A DNA stretch of 43,745 nt from Lachnospiraceae bacterium (GCA_017392525.1 JAFOVD010000013.1:1-43745); one strand, 5' to 3'; positions 23,184 to 31,992 are shown, counted from the stretch's first letter. Notes: generated by a model from the letters alone, not told the origin. Program-made: numbers and translations.

Positions 23184-23840
23184 ATGAAAGTAGTTGAAAA
23201 ATTTGTCAGCATAAACGGAGAAGGCCAAAGGGCTGGAGAATTAGCGGTTTTTATCAGATTCAAAGGGTGTAATCTTCGCTGTTCTTACTGTGATACGATG
23301 TGGGCCAATGAGTCGGATTGTACATACGAAGAGATGTCTCCAAAGGAGATTCATACATATATCAAATCCACAGGAGTAAAAAATGTAACCCTGACAGGTG
23401 GAGAGCCGTTGCTTCAGAAGGATATGGAAGAACTTTTGAAAGAACTCTTGGGGGATGAAGAAATCCGAGTGGAGATAGAAACCAATGGAGCGGTTGATTT
23501 AAAGCCGTTTATAGGGGAGCATAGACCGGTTTTTACAATGGATTATAAATTGCCGGGAAGTGGTCAGGAAAAAGCTATGGATATGGAGAATCTGATGCTT
23601 CTCTCCATGGAAGATACAGTGAAGTTTGTTTCGGGAAGCAGAGAAGATTTGGAACGCGCCCGAGAGATTATTGAAGAGTATGGTTTACTGGAGCGTACCC
23701 ATGTGTACTTTAGTCCGGTGTTTGGCAAGATTGAGCCGGTGGAAATCGTATCATTTCTCATGAATCATCGGATGAATGAGGCAAGACTTCAGATACAGAT
23801 GCATAAAGTAATCTGGGACCCCAATGAAAGAGGTGTGTAG
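23184..23840 (+). CDS. queE: 7-carboxy-7-deazaguanine synthase QueE (radical SAM)
   Basis: The 218-aa protein is a small radical SAM enzyme. The cluster motif CNLRCSYC (Cys29, Cys33, Cys36) follows the QueE-typical SINGEGQRAGELAVFIRFKG. TLTGGEPLLQ and EIETNGA are the SAM-binding strands. It rearranges 6-carboxytetrahydropterin to 7-carboxy-7-deazaguanine, using S-adenosylmethionine and Mg2+. Its stop codon directly abuts the folE start (TAGATG), so translation is probably coupled. Length and motifs are normal for the family. Confidence 0.95.
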   Translation: MKVVEKFVSINGEGQRAGELAVFIRFKGCNLRCSYCDTMWANESDCTYEEMSPKEIHTYIKSTGVKNVTLTGGEPLLQKDMEELLKELLGDEEIRVEIETNGAVDLKPFIGEHRPVFTMDYKLPGSGQEKAMDMENLMLLSMEDTVKFVSGSREDLERAREIIEEYGLLERTHVYFSPVFGKIEPVEIVSFLMNHRMNEARLQIQMHKVIWDPNERGV

Positions 23841-24398
23841 ATGATAGATAAAGAAGCAATTGAAGGGCATATTCGTGGCATTCTTATTGCACTTGGAGAC
23901 GATCCGGACCGTGAGGGACTGCGTGAGACCCCGAAGCGGGTGGCGAATATGTATGAAGAGGTCTTCGAAGGGATGAATTACAGCAATCACGAGATTGCAG
24001 AGATGTTTGATAAATCCTTTGAAGAGGGAGCCTCTGATGGAGTGGTGGTTATGAGAGATATCGATTTCTTTTCCTATTGTGAGCATCATATGGCGCTTAT
24101 GTATGATATGAAGGCAACGGTTGCCTATGTTCCAAGGGGAAAAGTGATTGGATTATCAAAGATTGCCAGAATCTGTGATATGGTCGGCAAGCGACTGCAA
24201 TTGCAGGAAAAAATTGGGCGGGATATTGCAGATATTATGACAGAAGTTACGGGTAGCCCGGATATAGCTGTAATGATTGAGGCGTGTCATAGCTGCGTAT
24301 CAGCAAGAGGAATTAAGAAAAGTGGAACGAAGACATATACAGCGGAGCTTCGGGGAGAATTTCGTACAAACCCAATGCTTCAGATGTATTTGAAATAA
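23841..24398 (+). CDS. folE: GTP cyclohydrolase I
   Basis: The 185-aa enzyme opens the pathway by turning GTP into dihydroneopterin triphosphate. Visible hallmarks are [15 protein letters not shown] near the N-terminus, the zinc ligands Cys80 and His83 in [21 protein letters not shown], and the third zinc cysteine in the [10 protein letters not shown] segment. FolE also feeds folate synthesis. Its place between queE and queC, under the preQ1 riboswitch, indicates that this copy is devoted to queuosine; a second folE elsewhere would be expected if the cell makes folate. Confidence 0.95.
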   Translation: MIDKEAIEGHIRGILIALGDDPDREGLRETPKRVANMYEEVFEGMNYSNHEIAEMFDKSFEEGASDGVVVMRDIDFFSYCEHHMALMYDMKATVAYVPRGKVIGLSKIARICDMVGKRLQLQEKIGRDIADIMTEVTGSPDIAVMIEACHSCVSARGIKKSGTKTYTAELRGEFRTNPMLQMYLK

Positions 24399-24411
24399 TG
24401 GAGAATAAGAA

Positions 24412-25098
24412 ATGAGAGCAATGGTTTTATGTAGTGGCGGAGTGGATTCTACTACCGCCCTGGGAATGGCAGTAAAGAAGTATGGAAAAGAGAATGTGGT
24501 TGCCCTTTCGATTTCCTATGGACAGAAACATGATAAAGAGATTCAGGCGGCAATAGATGTTGCAAACTATTATGGTGTGGAGCAGCTGTTTTTGGATCTG
24601 GCTAAGATATTTGAATACAGTAACTGTTCCTTGTTAAAGCAGTCTGATGAGGATATTCCGGAAGAGAGTTATTCCAAGCAGATTGATAAGACGGGAGGAG
24701 AAAAGCCGGTGAGTACGTATGTGCCTTTCCGAAACGGCCTGTTTTTATCAAGCGCTTCCAGTATGGCCCTCAGTAAGGATTGTAGCGTGATTTATTATGG
24801 GGCTCATGCTGACGATGCGGCAGGATTTGCTTATCCGGATTGTTCTGAGGTCTTCAATAAAGCAATGAATGAGGCTATTTACGAAGGCTCAGGTCATCAG
24901 CTGCGAATTGAGGCACCTTTTGTAAATATGAATAAAGCAGAGGTTGTAAAGCTTGGATTAGAATTGGAAGTACCTTATCACCTGACATGGTCCTGTTATG
25001 AAGGCGGAGATAAGCCTTGCCGGAAATGTGGAACATGTATTGATCGTGCAGCTGCATTTGCTGCAAATGGTGTGGCAGATCCTGCATTGGCGGAATAA
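24412..25098 (+). CDS. queC: 7-cyano-7-deazaguanine synthase QueC
   Basis: The 228-aa protein carries the PP-loop SGGVDSTTA (residues 8-16), HDKE, and the C-terminal zinc site SCYEGGDKPCRKCGTC. These are diagnostic of QueC, which uses ATP and ammonia to convert 7-carboxy-7-deazaguanine to preQ0. FRNGLFLSSASSMAL and HADDAAGFAYPDC are other conserved parts. It follows folE by 13 bp and precedes queF by 42 bp in the same operon. Confidence 0.95.
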   Translation: MRAMVLCSGGVDSTTALGMAVKKYGKENVVALSISYGQKHDKEIQAAIDVANYYGVEQLFLDLAKIFEYSNCSLLKQSDEDIPEESYSKQIDKTGGEKPVSTYVPFRNGLFLSSASSMALSKDCSVIYYGAHADDAAGFAYPDCSEVFNKAMNEAIYEGSGHQLRIEAPFVNMNKAEVVKLGLELEVPYHLTWSCYEGGDKPCRKCGTCIDRAAAFAANGVADPALAE

Positions 25099-25140
25099 GA
25101 GCTTTAAGAATAAGTATGGGAAAGAAACGGAGTAAATAAA

Positions 25141-25623
25141 ATGCGAGAAAATGAGAATTTGACCCTGTTGGGAAATCAGGGAGTGAAATATGAGTCTGAT
25201 TATAATCCGGATGTACTGGAAACATTTGAAAATAAGCATCCGGACAATGATTATTTTGTGAAGTTTAACTGTCCGGAATTTACATCTCTCTGTCCAATTA
25301 CCGGACAGCCGGATTTTGCTACAATCTATATCTCTTATGTACCCGACGTGAAGATGGTGGAGTCAAAATCACTGAAGATATACCTCTTCTCATTTAGAAA
25401 TCATGGGGATTTCCATGAGGACTGTGTGAATAAGATTATGAAGGATTTAATCCGATTAATGGATCCAAAATACATTGAAGTATGGGGTAAATTTACACCT
25501 CGCGGAGGTATTTCCATTGATCCTTATTGCAATTACGGAAAGCCGGGAACAAAGTGGGAGGATGTCGCATGGAACCGGCTTCAAAATCATGATTTGTATC
25601 CGGAGAAAGTGGACAATAGATAG
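25141..25623 (+). CDS. queF: NADPH-dependent preQ0 reductase QueF
   Basis: The 160-aa protein is the short, unimodular QueF type of the T-fold family. The nucleophile Cys51 lies in [11 protein letters not shown], with Asp58 as the partner acid and Glu74 in the QueF motif [16 protein letters not shown]. It reduces the nitrile of preQ0 to the aminomethyl group of preQ1, which Tgt inserts into tRNA; Tgt, QueA and QueG/H are not in the window. It ends the five-gene operon. The product preQ1 is the ligand expected for the riboswitch at the operon start, so feedback is direct. Confidence 0.95.
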   Translation: MRENENLTLLGNQGVKYESDYNPDVLETFENKHPDNDYFVKFNCPEFTSLCPITGQPDFATIYISYVPDVKMVESKSLKIYLFSFRNHGDFHEDCVNKIMKDLIRLMDPKYIEVWGKFTPRGGISIDPYCNYGKPGTKWEDVAWNRLQNHDLYPEKVDNR

Positions 25624-25684
25624 CAGAAAGCGTAAAATTATAGTATCTTTTTAGTGTTTTGGGGAAATATGGGAGAAGAAAGTT

Positions 25685-26269
25685 ATGATTGAAAAATTAA
25701 AAGAAATTAATGGGTATTATACCCGGTATCGGGATGAGGTGAACCATCGAAACTCGAGAGTGATTATGTATATGATTCACGGAGGAATCCCAATCTCGAT
25801 GTTTGTTATTATTACGCAAGCTGCAATGCAGTACTATAATGCGATGATGCTAGCCTTTCGGCTGCTGATCTATTATATGTTTCTGTTTGTATTATATCGT
25901 CCGGTTCTTCAGAAACTCAAGAACCAGACGATTTTAATCTATCTTTTACAGATTCCGGTATTGTCGACGGCGCTTCTTATGGGTACGTTTATGGATCGAG
26001 AACATCAGGCAATTACGATTTTTGTATTCTTGTCGGTGCTTCCAATTATTATTCTGGATAGACCCCTTCATCTGGTAGCCTGGGTAATCGGCTGGCTAAC
26101 GTTATTTGTGGTTTGCTCCTATCAGGTTAAGACATTCCATGTGTTTAGAGGGGATTTGTTATATTCTCTGGAATTTGGTTCAGCCACATTGATGACAGCT
26201 GTAGTTATAACAATAGCCCGTATCAGGGTGATACGGGACTTGAAACTGGCAAAGAAAGAAGATCTCTAA
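25685..26269 (+). CDS. Membrane sensor-like protein ending where a GGDEF domain would begin
   Basis: The 194-aa protein has about six predicted membrane spans between residues 28 and 182, flanked by the N-terminal cytoplasmic segment MIEKLKEINGYYTRYRDEVN. That beginning resembles the membrane module of many lachnospiral diguanylate cyclases. The C-terminus RIRVIRDLKLAKKEDL stops exactly where such proteins continue as D-x-LTGL-x-NR into GGDEF. It looks like a sensor half without an output domain, through truncation or as a free-standing partner. No ribosome binding site stronger than GAAGAAAG is seen. Its stop codon overlaps the end of the converging diguanylate cyclase gene. Confidence 0.6.
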   Translation: MIEKLKEINGYYTRYRDEVNHRNSRVIMYMIHGGIPISMFVIITQAAMQYYNAMMLAFRLLIYYMFLFVLYRPVLQKLKNQTILIYLLQIPVLSTALLMGTFMDREHQAITIFVFLSVLPIIILDRPLHLVAWVIGWLTLFVVCSYQVKTFHVFRGDLLYSLEFGSATLMTAVVITIARIRVIRDLKLAKKEDL

Positions 26270-27390
26270 CGTCCGCGGCGGTCGATTCCTGACCGTCTAT
26301 AGTAGAGAGCTTTTTGCTGATACATATGGGCATCTGCCGTCTTCTGTAATTGAGATAAGTCTTCAAACTGTTCACGAAATGCGTATCCGATGGACATGGA
26401 GTATTTTGTTTTCTGCTGCTCGGATTCAATCTTGTTACAAATTTGTTGAATCTGTGCCTCGTCCATAGAAAAACAGAGGATGGCAAATTCATCTCCACCG
26501 ATACGATAAACAGATGCATTGGATGGAACACAGCGCTCCATGATATGGGCCAGGGTCTTAAGGCCGGTATCGCCGGCGCTGTGACCGCTTCCATCATTTA
26601 GAGTCTTTAATCCATTCATATCCAATATAATAATACCGGAGATTTTCGATTCAAAATTTTCCATATCAATAAAATACATTTGACGGTTAAACAGGCCTGT
26701 CAGGGAATCCATGCGACCAATTTGCATGTATAAATAGAGATAGTATACCAGGCCACTGGCTAAAATACATGGATAGAGTGCATCCCGTGTAAGGTCAAGA
26801 GATTCGCAAATCATGGCCAGAGAACAGCCAATGGCGCAGGAAATAAGCACCGGCACGTCTTCTGTTCGTTTTCTGTTATTCTGCCAGACTTCATAAGATA
26901 TAAAGATAATGATATAAGCAACTGTCAGAAAGTGAGAAAAATAGCCGAGGGTACCGCGATTAAACATATTTATGCCACTAAAAGAGTATACTAGCGGGTT
27001 TTCCACATTCGTCTGGAAAAAGATAGTGCTGTAAAGTGCGGCATTTAGAATCAGAGGTGTGGATAGCCAATGCATGTATTTGGAAGGACAGCGTGTAGAC
27101 ATGGAAAAGAAAGCCAGTAAGCTGGCCGGTCCAAAACTATAACAAAACCAAGATGAGAATTTTCTCGCAAAAGGCGTAGAAGAAATAACGGAACTCATCT
27201 CGATTTCTGTGTCTACAACGCGGAAAATACTTAACAGTAAAGTAAGAATCATCAGCGCATAAAGAGAAGAACGAACCCGTGAATCACGAAGTTCCTTGTT
27301 CTTAGACATTAAAATCAAGATGGTCGCATCTAAAAATAGAATAATAAAATATCTGTTTATGAATGATGAAATAATAGCTGATAAGTCCAT
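26266..27390 (-). CDS. Membrane diguanylate cyclase (GGDEF)
   Basis: The 374-aa protein has seven to eight predicted membrane spans in residues 5-225, then a GGDEF domain beginning MDSLTGLFNR and containing the intact active site RIGGDEF at about residue 300. It should make cyclic di-GMP from two GTP at the inner membrane face in response to an unknown signal. The usual inhibitory I-site RxxD five residues before GGDEF is missing (PSNASVYR instead), so product inhibition is probably weak. No EAL domain is present. It is encoded leftward, 52 bp after the small AASG-motif protein gene, so both may be one unit. Confidence 0.9.
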   Translation of the reverse strand: MDLSAIISSFINRYFIILFLDATILILMSKNKELRDSRVRSSLYALMILTLLLSIFRVVDTEIEMSSVISSTPFARKFSSWFCYSFGPASLLAFFSMSTRCPSKYMHWLSTPLILNAALYSTIFFQTNVENPLVYSFSGINMFNRGTLGYFSHFLTVAYIIIFISYEVWQNNRKRTEDVPVLISCAIGCSLAMICESLDLTRDALYPCILASGLVYYLYLYMQIGRMDSLTGLFNRQMYFIDMENFESKISGIIILDMNGLKTLNDGSGHSAGDTGLKTLAHIMERCVPSNASVYRIGGDEFAILCFSMDEAQIQQICNKIESEQQKTKYSMSIGYAFREQFEDLSQLQKTADAHMYQQKALYYRRSGIDRRGR

Positions 27391-27442
27391 AGAATAGTCC
27401 TCCCCAATGAGCTAAACCAAGACCGATGAACCAGTGTATGTC

Positions 27443-27829
27443 TTAGGCAACAGTTGCAGAACATGCAGAGATTGCAGGTCTGATTTCAGGATTTACCGGA
27501 TTTACGCAAGAAATCTGGAAATTCTTATTATTGCCGTCTCTAAAGGTCTGTGAAAGTGTAAATGTCATGACAGAACCACTGTTTGCACTGGTAAGTTCAC
27601 CCTTATTGGTGGTGAAGTCAGATACACTCTGGTTAAATGTAATTGTTACATTCTGGTTTTTACATTCCTCGTTGCCGGAATAATAAAGGTCTAAATCCCA
27701 GACCCATTTTCCGTTGCTTAAGGTTTCTCCCTTAGGAGTTGCTTTTACAGTGAAAGATCCAACGCCACTTGCTGCGAAGATTCCTTCAGAGATGTCATTG
27801 GATTCGATAATAACTGGTTTTATATACAT
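27443..27829 (-). CDS. Small beta-rich protein with N-terminal AASG motif (unknown function)
   Basis: The 128-aa protein begins MYIKPVIIESNDISEGIFAA then SG, and continues as an apparently all-beta domain (WVWDLDLYYSGNE, VTITFNQSV, VMTFTLSQTF) resembling a carbohydrate-binding or Ig-like sandwich. There is no classical signal peptide. I recall similar small clostridial proteins sharing the opening MY-x-KP and a ...E/DG-(V/I)-(Y/F)-AASG motif; their function is unknown to me. The N-terminus looks like a short leader, and the AASG position would suit processing, but no peptidase or exporter is nearby. GAGGAAT precedes the start. It is upstream of the diguanylate cyclase on the same strand. Confidence 0.65.
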   Translation of the reverse strand: MYIKPVIIESNDISEGIFAASGVGSFTVKATPKGETLSNGKWVWDLDLYYSGNEECKNQNVTITFNQSVSDFTTNKGELTSANSGSVMTFTLSQTFRDGNNKNFQISCVNPVNPEIRPAISACSATVA

Positions 27830-27966
27830 ATATATATATTCCTCAATCTTTCAGATAAATTTAAAAAAAAGAACACTTTTGGAATTTAAGTATATCATAT
27901 AGATTGCTCAATTGCTATGAAATACGATAGAATAGGTAAGGAAAATCATTAAAAGGACGTTTTGAT

Positions 27967-28893
27967 ATGAAGAAAGCATATGTTGTTTTTAAGGGCAGAA
28001 AGCCTGGAATATATAAGACCTGGGCAGAATGCAAAGCACAGGTGGATGGATTTTCAGGGCCGGTTTTCCGGGGATATGAATCCATGGAAGAGGCGGTAGC
28101 AGCCTACGAGAAACAGGATGCAGGCTATGCAAACCGTTACAGTGGCAGCAACAAGACATACAGCGCAAAATCAGGAAATGATAACTCTGTAGTTCATAAG
28201 GAGTTTCACCCGGATTTTGAGGGAGAATACTATGAAGTCCATTCGGATGGTGGGGCTCGTGGCAATGGAATTGCCGGTGCTCCAAGTGGTTATGGCTATG
28301 TGGTTGTGAATTCCCGGCATGAAATTGTAGCAGAGGGCTACGGTTCTGTGATTGGTGCTACAAATAATCAAATGGAGCTACTAGGCGCCATAGAGGGATT
28401 AAAAGCAGTTCCTGAGGGAGCAAAGGTATATTTTATGACAGATAGCCAGTATGTATATGCCGGATTTGCCAGAAACTTCAGCGATGAACCTCGTTATGAG
28501 AAATGGGAGGCTAATGGTTGGAAGAACAGCAGCAGGAAGACTCCGGAAAATATTGAGATGATTCAGGAGATTTATGCACTCGGAAAGTCTCATAATCTGG
28601 AGTGTATCCCAAGAGACTATCAGATGCTGGCAAAGGGTCGTGGCAAGTATATTCCAATTGCCCACGGTGATGTGCCGACAAGTGATGGGAAATGGAAAAA
28701 TCCATATAATAAAATCTGCGATGCCCTGGCAAATTATGGAGAAGATGATGCTGAGGCCGGCAAGCAGGGCCTTGTTAAACTGATAGTGGATGGCAAGATG
28801 GTGAATGATAAAGCGTTATTTGTAAAGGATTTTGATGATAATCGCCATGGATTTGTGGTGGATGCAGAGGGAAATACAGCAAAAGTTAATTAG
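27967..28893 (+). CDS. Ribonuclease H with N-terminal hybrid-binding domain
   Basis: In this 308-aa protein, residues 1-45 (KKAYVVFKGRKPGIYKTWAE) are the viroplasmin-type RNA-DNA hybrid-binding domain of eukaryote-like RNase HI. From about residue 85 the catalytic fold follows, with the first Asp in HSDGGARGN, Glu in NQMELLGAIEGL, Asp in MTDSQYVYAG and the last Asp in KICDALANYG. The usual handle and HAGxxGN region is replaced by a longer, divergent segment, and about 50 extra residues follow the last catalytic Asp. It removes RNA from RNA-DNA hybrids. Because the fourth motif is diverged, the active site should be checked by alignment. It is divergent from the small AASG-protein gene and 21 bp ahead of the ROK gene. 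Confidence 0.88.
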   Translation: MKKAYVVFKGRKPGIYKTWAECKAQVDGFSGPVFRGYESMEEAVAAYEKQDAGYANRYSGSNKTYSAKSGNDNSVVHKEFHPDFEGEYYEVHSDGGARGNGIAGAPSGYGYVVVNSRHEIVAEGYGSVIGATNNQMELLGAIEGLKAVPEGAKVYFMTDSQYVYAGFARNFSDEPRYEKWEANGWKNSSRKTPENIEMIQEIYALGKSHNLECIPRDYQMLAKGRGKYIPIAHGDVPTSDGKWKNPYNKICDALANYGEDDAEAGKQGLVKLIVDGKMVNDKALFVKDFDDNRHGFVVDAEGNTAKVN

Positions 28894-28914
28894 CATAAAG
28901 GTTGAGGTGGTTTT

Positions 28915-29844
28915 ATGAATTTAATGGTTTTTGATGTTGGGGGAACAGAAATCAAGTACTGTGTAATGAATGAAAGTCTGGAGAGAAAGCTGGCAGGTTC
29001 GCGCCCGACGCCTCTGGACACCCAGGAGCATTTCTTTTCGATTGTAAAAGAAATATTTGACGAGGTTGTCTTGGGATTTGAGTCCCTGAATGGAGAGAAG
29101 ATACATGGCGTTGCCATGAGTCTACCGGGGTTTATTGACAGTAAAAAGGGTAGAAATAACGGCGGTGGATTTATGATTTATAATCAGGGCAAATCCATCG
29201 GACCGGAGTTATCAGAACTGCTTGGAGTGCCGGTGCATCTTGCCAATGATGGCAAGTGTGCAGCATACGCGGAATTTTCCGTTGGATCTTTGCAAGGGAC
29301 GACGAATTCTGCTGTCTACATCTGCGGAACAGGTGTGGGAGGTGGATTGATTATCGATGGAAAATTGATGTGCGGTCCTCATTATACAGCAGGAGAATAC
29401 AGCTTTATGCGTACCGGATTTGAAGGTTGGGGTCAGTTGGATTATTCTCTGGGCTATACCGGAGGTTCCCGAGGACTTCTGATTCGTTATTTTCGGGAGG
29501 CAGGATTGCCGGATGATACGAAGATGAACGGAAAAGAACTGTTTGAACTTATAAATTCAGGTGATGAGTTGGCAAATAAGGTTTTAAATGATTATGCCAG
29601 ACACGTGGCCATGGCGATATTTAATATCCATGCACTATTGGATCTGGAAAAGGTGGCAATCGGTGGCGGAATCAGCAGACAGCCGATTTTGCTGGATAAA
29701 ATCCGCGAGAACCTGCAGGATTTATTTGAGAGAAATATTTATGATGCCATGCTTCCGAGGCCGGAAATTGTGGCATGTAAGTATGGAAATGATGCGAACA
29801 TGATTGGAGCATATATGTTCTATCAAAATGAGATGCATGAATAA
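28915..29844 (+). CDS. ROK-family sugar kinase-like protein
   Basis: The 309-aa protein has the ASKHA ATPase fold: phosphate-1 motif MVFDVGGTEIKYCV, then LANDGKCAAYAEFSVG with the catalytic Asp, the glycine-rich CGTGVGGGLIIDG, and VAIGGGISRQPIL (adenosine motif). It lacks a DNA-binding domain, so it is a kinase rather than an NagC/XylR repressor. The zinc-binding CxCGxxGCxE signature of typical ROK glucokinases is not visible; in its place is GEYSFMRTGFEGWGQLD. Substrate specificity, possibly glucose or another hexose, therefore cannot be given. It has a GAGGTGG site and follows rnh by 21 bp. A promoter for proS begins directly after its stop. Confidence 0.87.
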   Translation: MNLMVFDVGGTEIKYCVMNESLERKLAGSRPTPLDTQEHFFSIVKEIFDEVVLGFESLNGEKIHGVAMSLPGFIDSKKGRNNGGGFMIYNQGKSIGPELSELLGVPVHLANDGKCAAYAEFSVGSLQGTTNSAVYICGTGVGGGLIIDGKLMCGPHYTAGEYSFMRTGFEGWGQLDYSLGYTGGSRGLLIRYFREAGLPDDTKMNGKELFELINSGDELANKVLNDYARHVAMAIFNIHALLDLEKVAIGGGISRQPILLDKIRENLQDLFERNIYDAMLPRPEIVACKYGNDANMIGAYMFYQNEMHE

Positions 29845-29850
29845 AACGGA

Positions 29851-29880
29851 TTGACTTTTCCGGGAAAACGTGTTTAAATT
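29851..29880 (+). promoter_or_regulatory. Promoter of the T-box/proS unit
   Basis: TTGACT (29851-29856) is followed by a TTAAAT/TAAATT -10-like hexamer at 29874-29880 with 17-18 bp spacing. It lies seven bases after the ROK gene stop and just ahead of the T-box leader. Confidence 0.6.
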
Positions 29881-29884
29881 TTCT

Positions 29885-30148
29885 AGAAATGCGTTGAGCA
29901 GAAATAGTAAATATTGCAAAGTCTATGAGAGAATAGCCGGTTGGTGCGAGGCTTAGATATTTGGGTATTGAACCAGTCTGGGAGCAGCAGAAGGGAAAAC
30001 TGAGTATTCAGAAACTTCTGACGGTAGTCACCGTAATTTGACAGGTGGGTGGTAGCTCACCAATGAGAGCAGACTTCGGTCTGAATTTAGGTGGTAACGC
30101 GGAATTTATTTCGTCCTAAGTATACAATGTATGCTTAGGGCGTTTTTT
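29885..30148 (+). ncRNA. T-box leader for proS with proline specifier
   Basis: The stem I landmark GGTTGGTGCGAGGC lies near 29940. The specifier loop reads GAACCAG, with the codon CCA (Pro) at 29973-29975. The T-box sequence AGGTGGTAACGCGG runs from 30089 to 30102, where TGGT can pair with an ACCA tRNA 3' end. It is followed by the terminator CGTCCTAAG...CTTAGGGCG with two G-T pairs and a T-run (30112-30148). Uncharged tRNA-Pro should stabilise the antiterminator and permit proS transcription. The only gene downstream is proS, in agreement with the specifier. Confidence 0.93.
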
Positions 30149-30193
30149 GTTTGTCTTGGCATACTTTATCTCATTTTTTAGGAGGATTTACAA

Positions 30194-31936
30194 ATGAAAG
30201 TCAGTAAACTTGTGGGAGTCAGATTTAAAGAAAGACCGGCAGATTGTGTCATTGACAGTCATGCATTCTCTGTACGTGGCGGTTATGTAAAGCAGGTATC
30301 CAATGGTATATTCTCTCTTTACTCTCCAATGAAGAAGGTAACACAGAACATTGAGCGTATTATCCGTGAAGAAATGGATGCGCTGGATTCACAGGAAGTA
30401 ATGTTTCCGGTAGTATTACCGGGTTCTCTCTGGGAGGAATCAGGAAGATACCAGAGCGTTGGTGATGAGCTCTTAAGATTCAAGGATCGTAATGGTACTC
30501 CAATGGTACTTGGAATGACACATGAAGAAGCTGCAGTTCATCTTGCAAGAGATTTTGGTCGTACATATCAGAACTACCCATTCTCAATCTATCAGATTCA
30601 GACAAAGTATCGTGATGAAGCAAGGCCACGTGCAGGATTAATCCGTGTACGTGAATTTACAATGAAGGATGCATATTCTTTCCATACTTCACAGGAAGAT
30701 TTAGAGCAGTACTATGATCGTATGGCTAATTCCTACCATAGAATTTTTGAACGTATGGGACTTCCGGATGTAATTGCTGTTAAGTCTGACTCAGGAATGA
30801 TTGGCGGTAGCGTTTCTCATGAATATATGCTTTTGGCTGATTGTGGTGAGGATTCCATTGTCCTTTGTGATGATTGTGGTTTCTCTGCCAATATGGAAGC
30901 TGCTGATACTATTGTTGACAATAGCGGATGCTCTCCTATGTCTGAACTTACAAAGGTTCATACACCGGACTGCAAGACAATAGATGAAGTGTGTCATTTC
31001 CTTGGAGCTAAGGTGGAAGAGTCTTGTAAGGCTGTTATTTATCAGATTAATGCCAATGATGAATATGTGGTTGTATTTACACGTGGTGATTATGAAGTAA
31101 ATGAAACAAAACTTACAAATCTTCTTGGAGAGAAGGTTCATCCTGCAGAAGTTACACTGGAATCCGGTCTAGTAGCAGGGTTCTGTGGACCATATAATAT
31201 TACAGACAAGTGCAGAGTGATCTTTGACAAGTCCTTAGAGGGTATTGAAAGCCTTGTTTGTGGTGCAAATGAAGTGGATTATCATTTCACAGGATTAAAT
31301 ATCAAGAGAGATATTGGAGATGTTGAGTACGTTGATATTTCCAAGATTCAGGATGGCGGTATCTGCCCTGTTTGCGGAAAGAAGAGAATCCGTATCAGCC
31401 GTGGTATTGAAGCAGGTAATATCTTCCAGCTTGGAACAAAGTATACAGATAGTATGAAGATGACATATACAGCAGAAGACGGAACAGAGAAGACTCCTAT
31501 TATGGGATGTTACGGAATCGGTGTCGGTCGTGCAGCTGCTTGTATTATGGAGGCTCATCATGATGATTACGGCCCAATCTGGCCAATTTCTGTCGCTCCA
31601 TGGAAGGTTGAAGTATGTTGTATGCGTGTAGATGATGAAGAGTGCAAGGCAGTAACAGATAGAATCTATGAAGAACTTCAGAATATGGGCATTGAAGTTA
31701 TCTATGATGACAGAGATGTTCGAGCTGGTGCAATGTTTGCTGATGCAGATCTTATTGGAGCTCCTGTTCGTGTAACTGTTGGACCTAAGGCCCTTAAGAA
31801 TGGTGAAATCGAGCTTTGTACAAGAGATAAGAGTGTAAATGTTAAGGTTCCTAAGGATGATATTATTGCTGAGACAAAGAAGTTAATCGATCAGTTATAT
31901 GCAGATATCAATGCTAAGGTTCGTCCAAGAAACTAA
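30194..31936 (+). CDS. proS: Prolyl-tRNA synthetase (bacterial, with insertion domain)
   Basis: The 580-aa class II synthetase has motif 2 YRDEARPRAGLIRVREFTM and motif 3 GCYGIGVGRAAACIMEA. Between motifs 2 and 3, about residues 225-385, is the bacterial insertion domain that hydrolyses mischarged alanyl-tRNA-Pro. The C-terminal anticodon-binding domain starts near PIWPISVAPWKVEV. The start follows AGGAGG. Codon use here is noticeably uniform and optimised compared with neighbours, fitting a highly expressed gene. It is under T-box control. Its place within 20 kb of a plasmid-type origin is unusual for an essential gene, unless the replicon is a chromid or a second copy exists elsewhere. Confidence 0.97.
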   Translation: MKVSKLVGVRFKERPADCVIDSHAFSVRGGYVKQVSNGIFSLYSPMKKVTQNIERIIREEMDALDSQEVMFPVVLPGSLWEESGRYQSVGDELLRFKDRNGTPMVLGMTHEEAAVHLARDFGRTYQNYPFSIYQIQTKYRDEARPRAGLIRVREFTMKDAYSFHTSQEDLEQYYDRMANSYHRIFERMGLPDVIAVKSDSGMIGGSVSHEYMLLADCGEDSIVLCDDCGFSANMEAADTIVDNSGCSPMSELTKVHTPDCKTIDEVCHFLGAKVEESCKAVIYQINANDEYVVVFTRGDYEVNETKLTNLLGEKVHPAEVTLESGLVAGFCGPYNITDKCRVIFDKSLEGIESLVCGANEVDYHFTGLNIKRDIGDVEYVDISKIQDGGICPVCGKKRIRISRGIEAGNIFQLGTKYTDSMKMTYTAEDGTEKTPIMGCYGIGVGRAAACIMEAHHDDYGPIWPISVAPWKVEVCCMRVDDEECKAVTDRIYEELQNMGIEVIYDDRDVRAGAMFADADLIGAPVRVTVGPKALKNGEIELCTRDKSVNVKVPKDDIIAETKKLIDQLYADINAKVRPRN

Positions 31937-31962
31937 TAAGTCTATAGAGAGATAAATAAAAA

Positions 31963-31992
31963 GAGGCGGTGAAATGAAGATTTCACCGCCTC
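31963..31992. terminator. Bidirectional intrinsic terminator after proS
   Basis: A perfect 13-bp stem GAGGCGGTGAAAT / ATTTCACCGCCTC with loop GAAG begins 27 bp after the proS stop. T-rich tails follow on both strands (GAATTTTTAT on plus, TTTTTATTTATC on minus), so it can stop transcription from either side. Confidence 0.9.
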
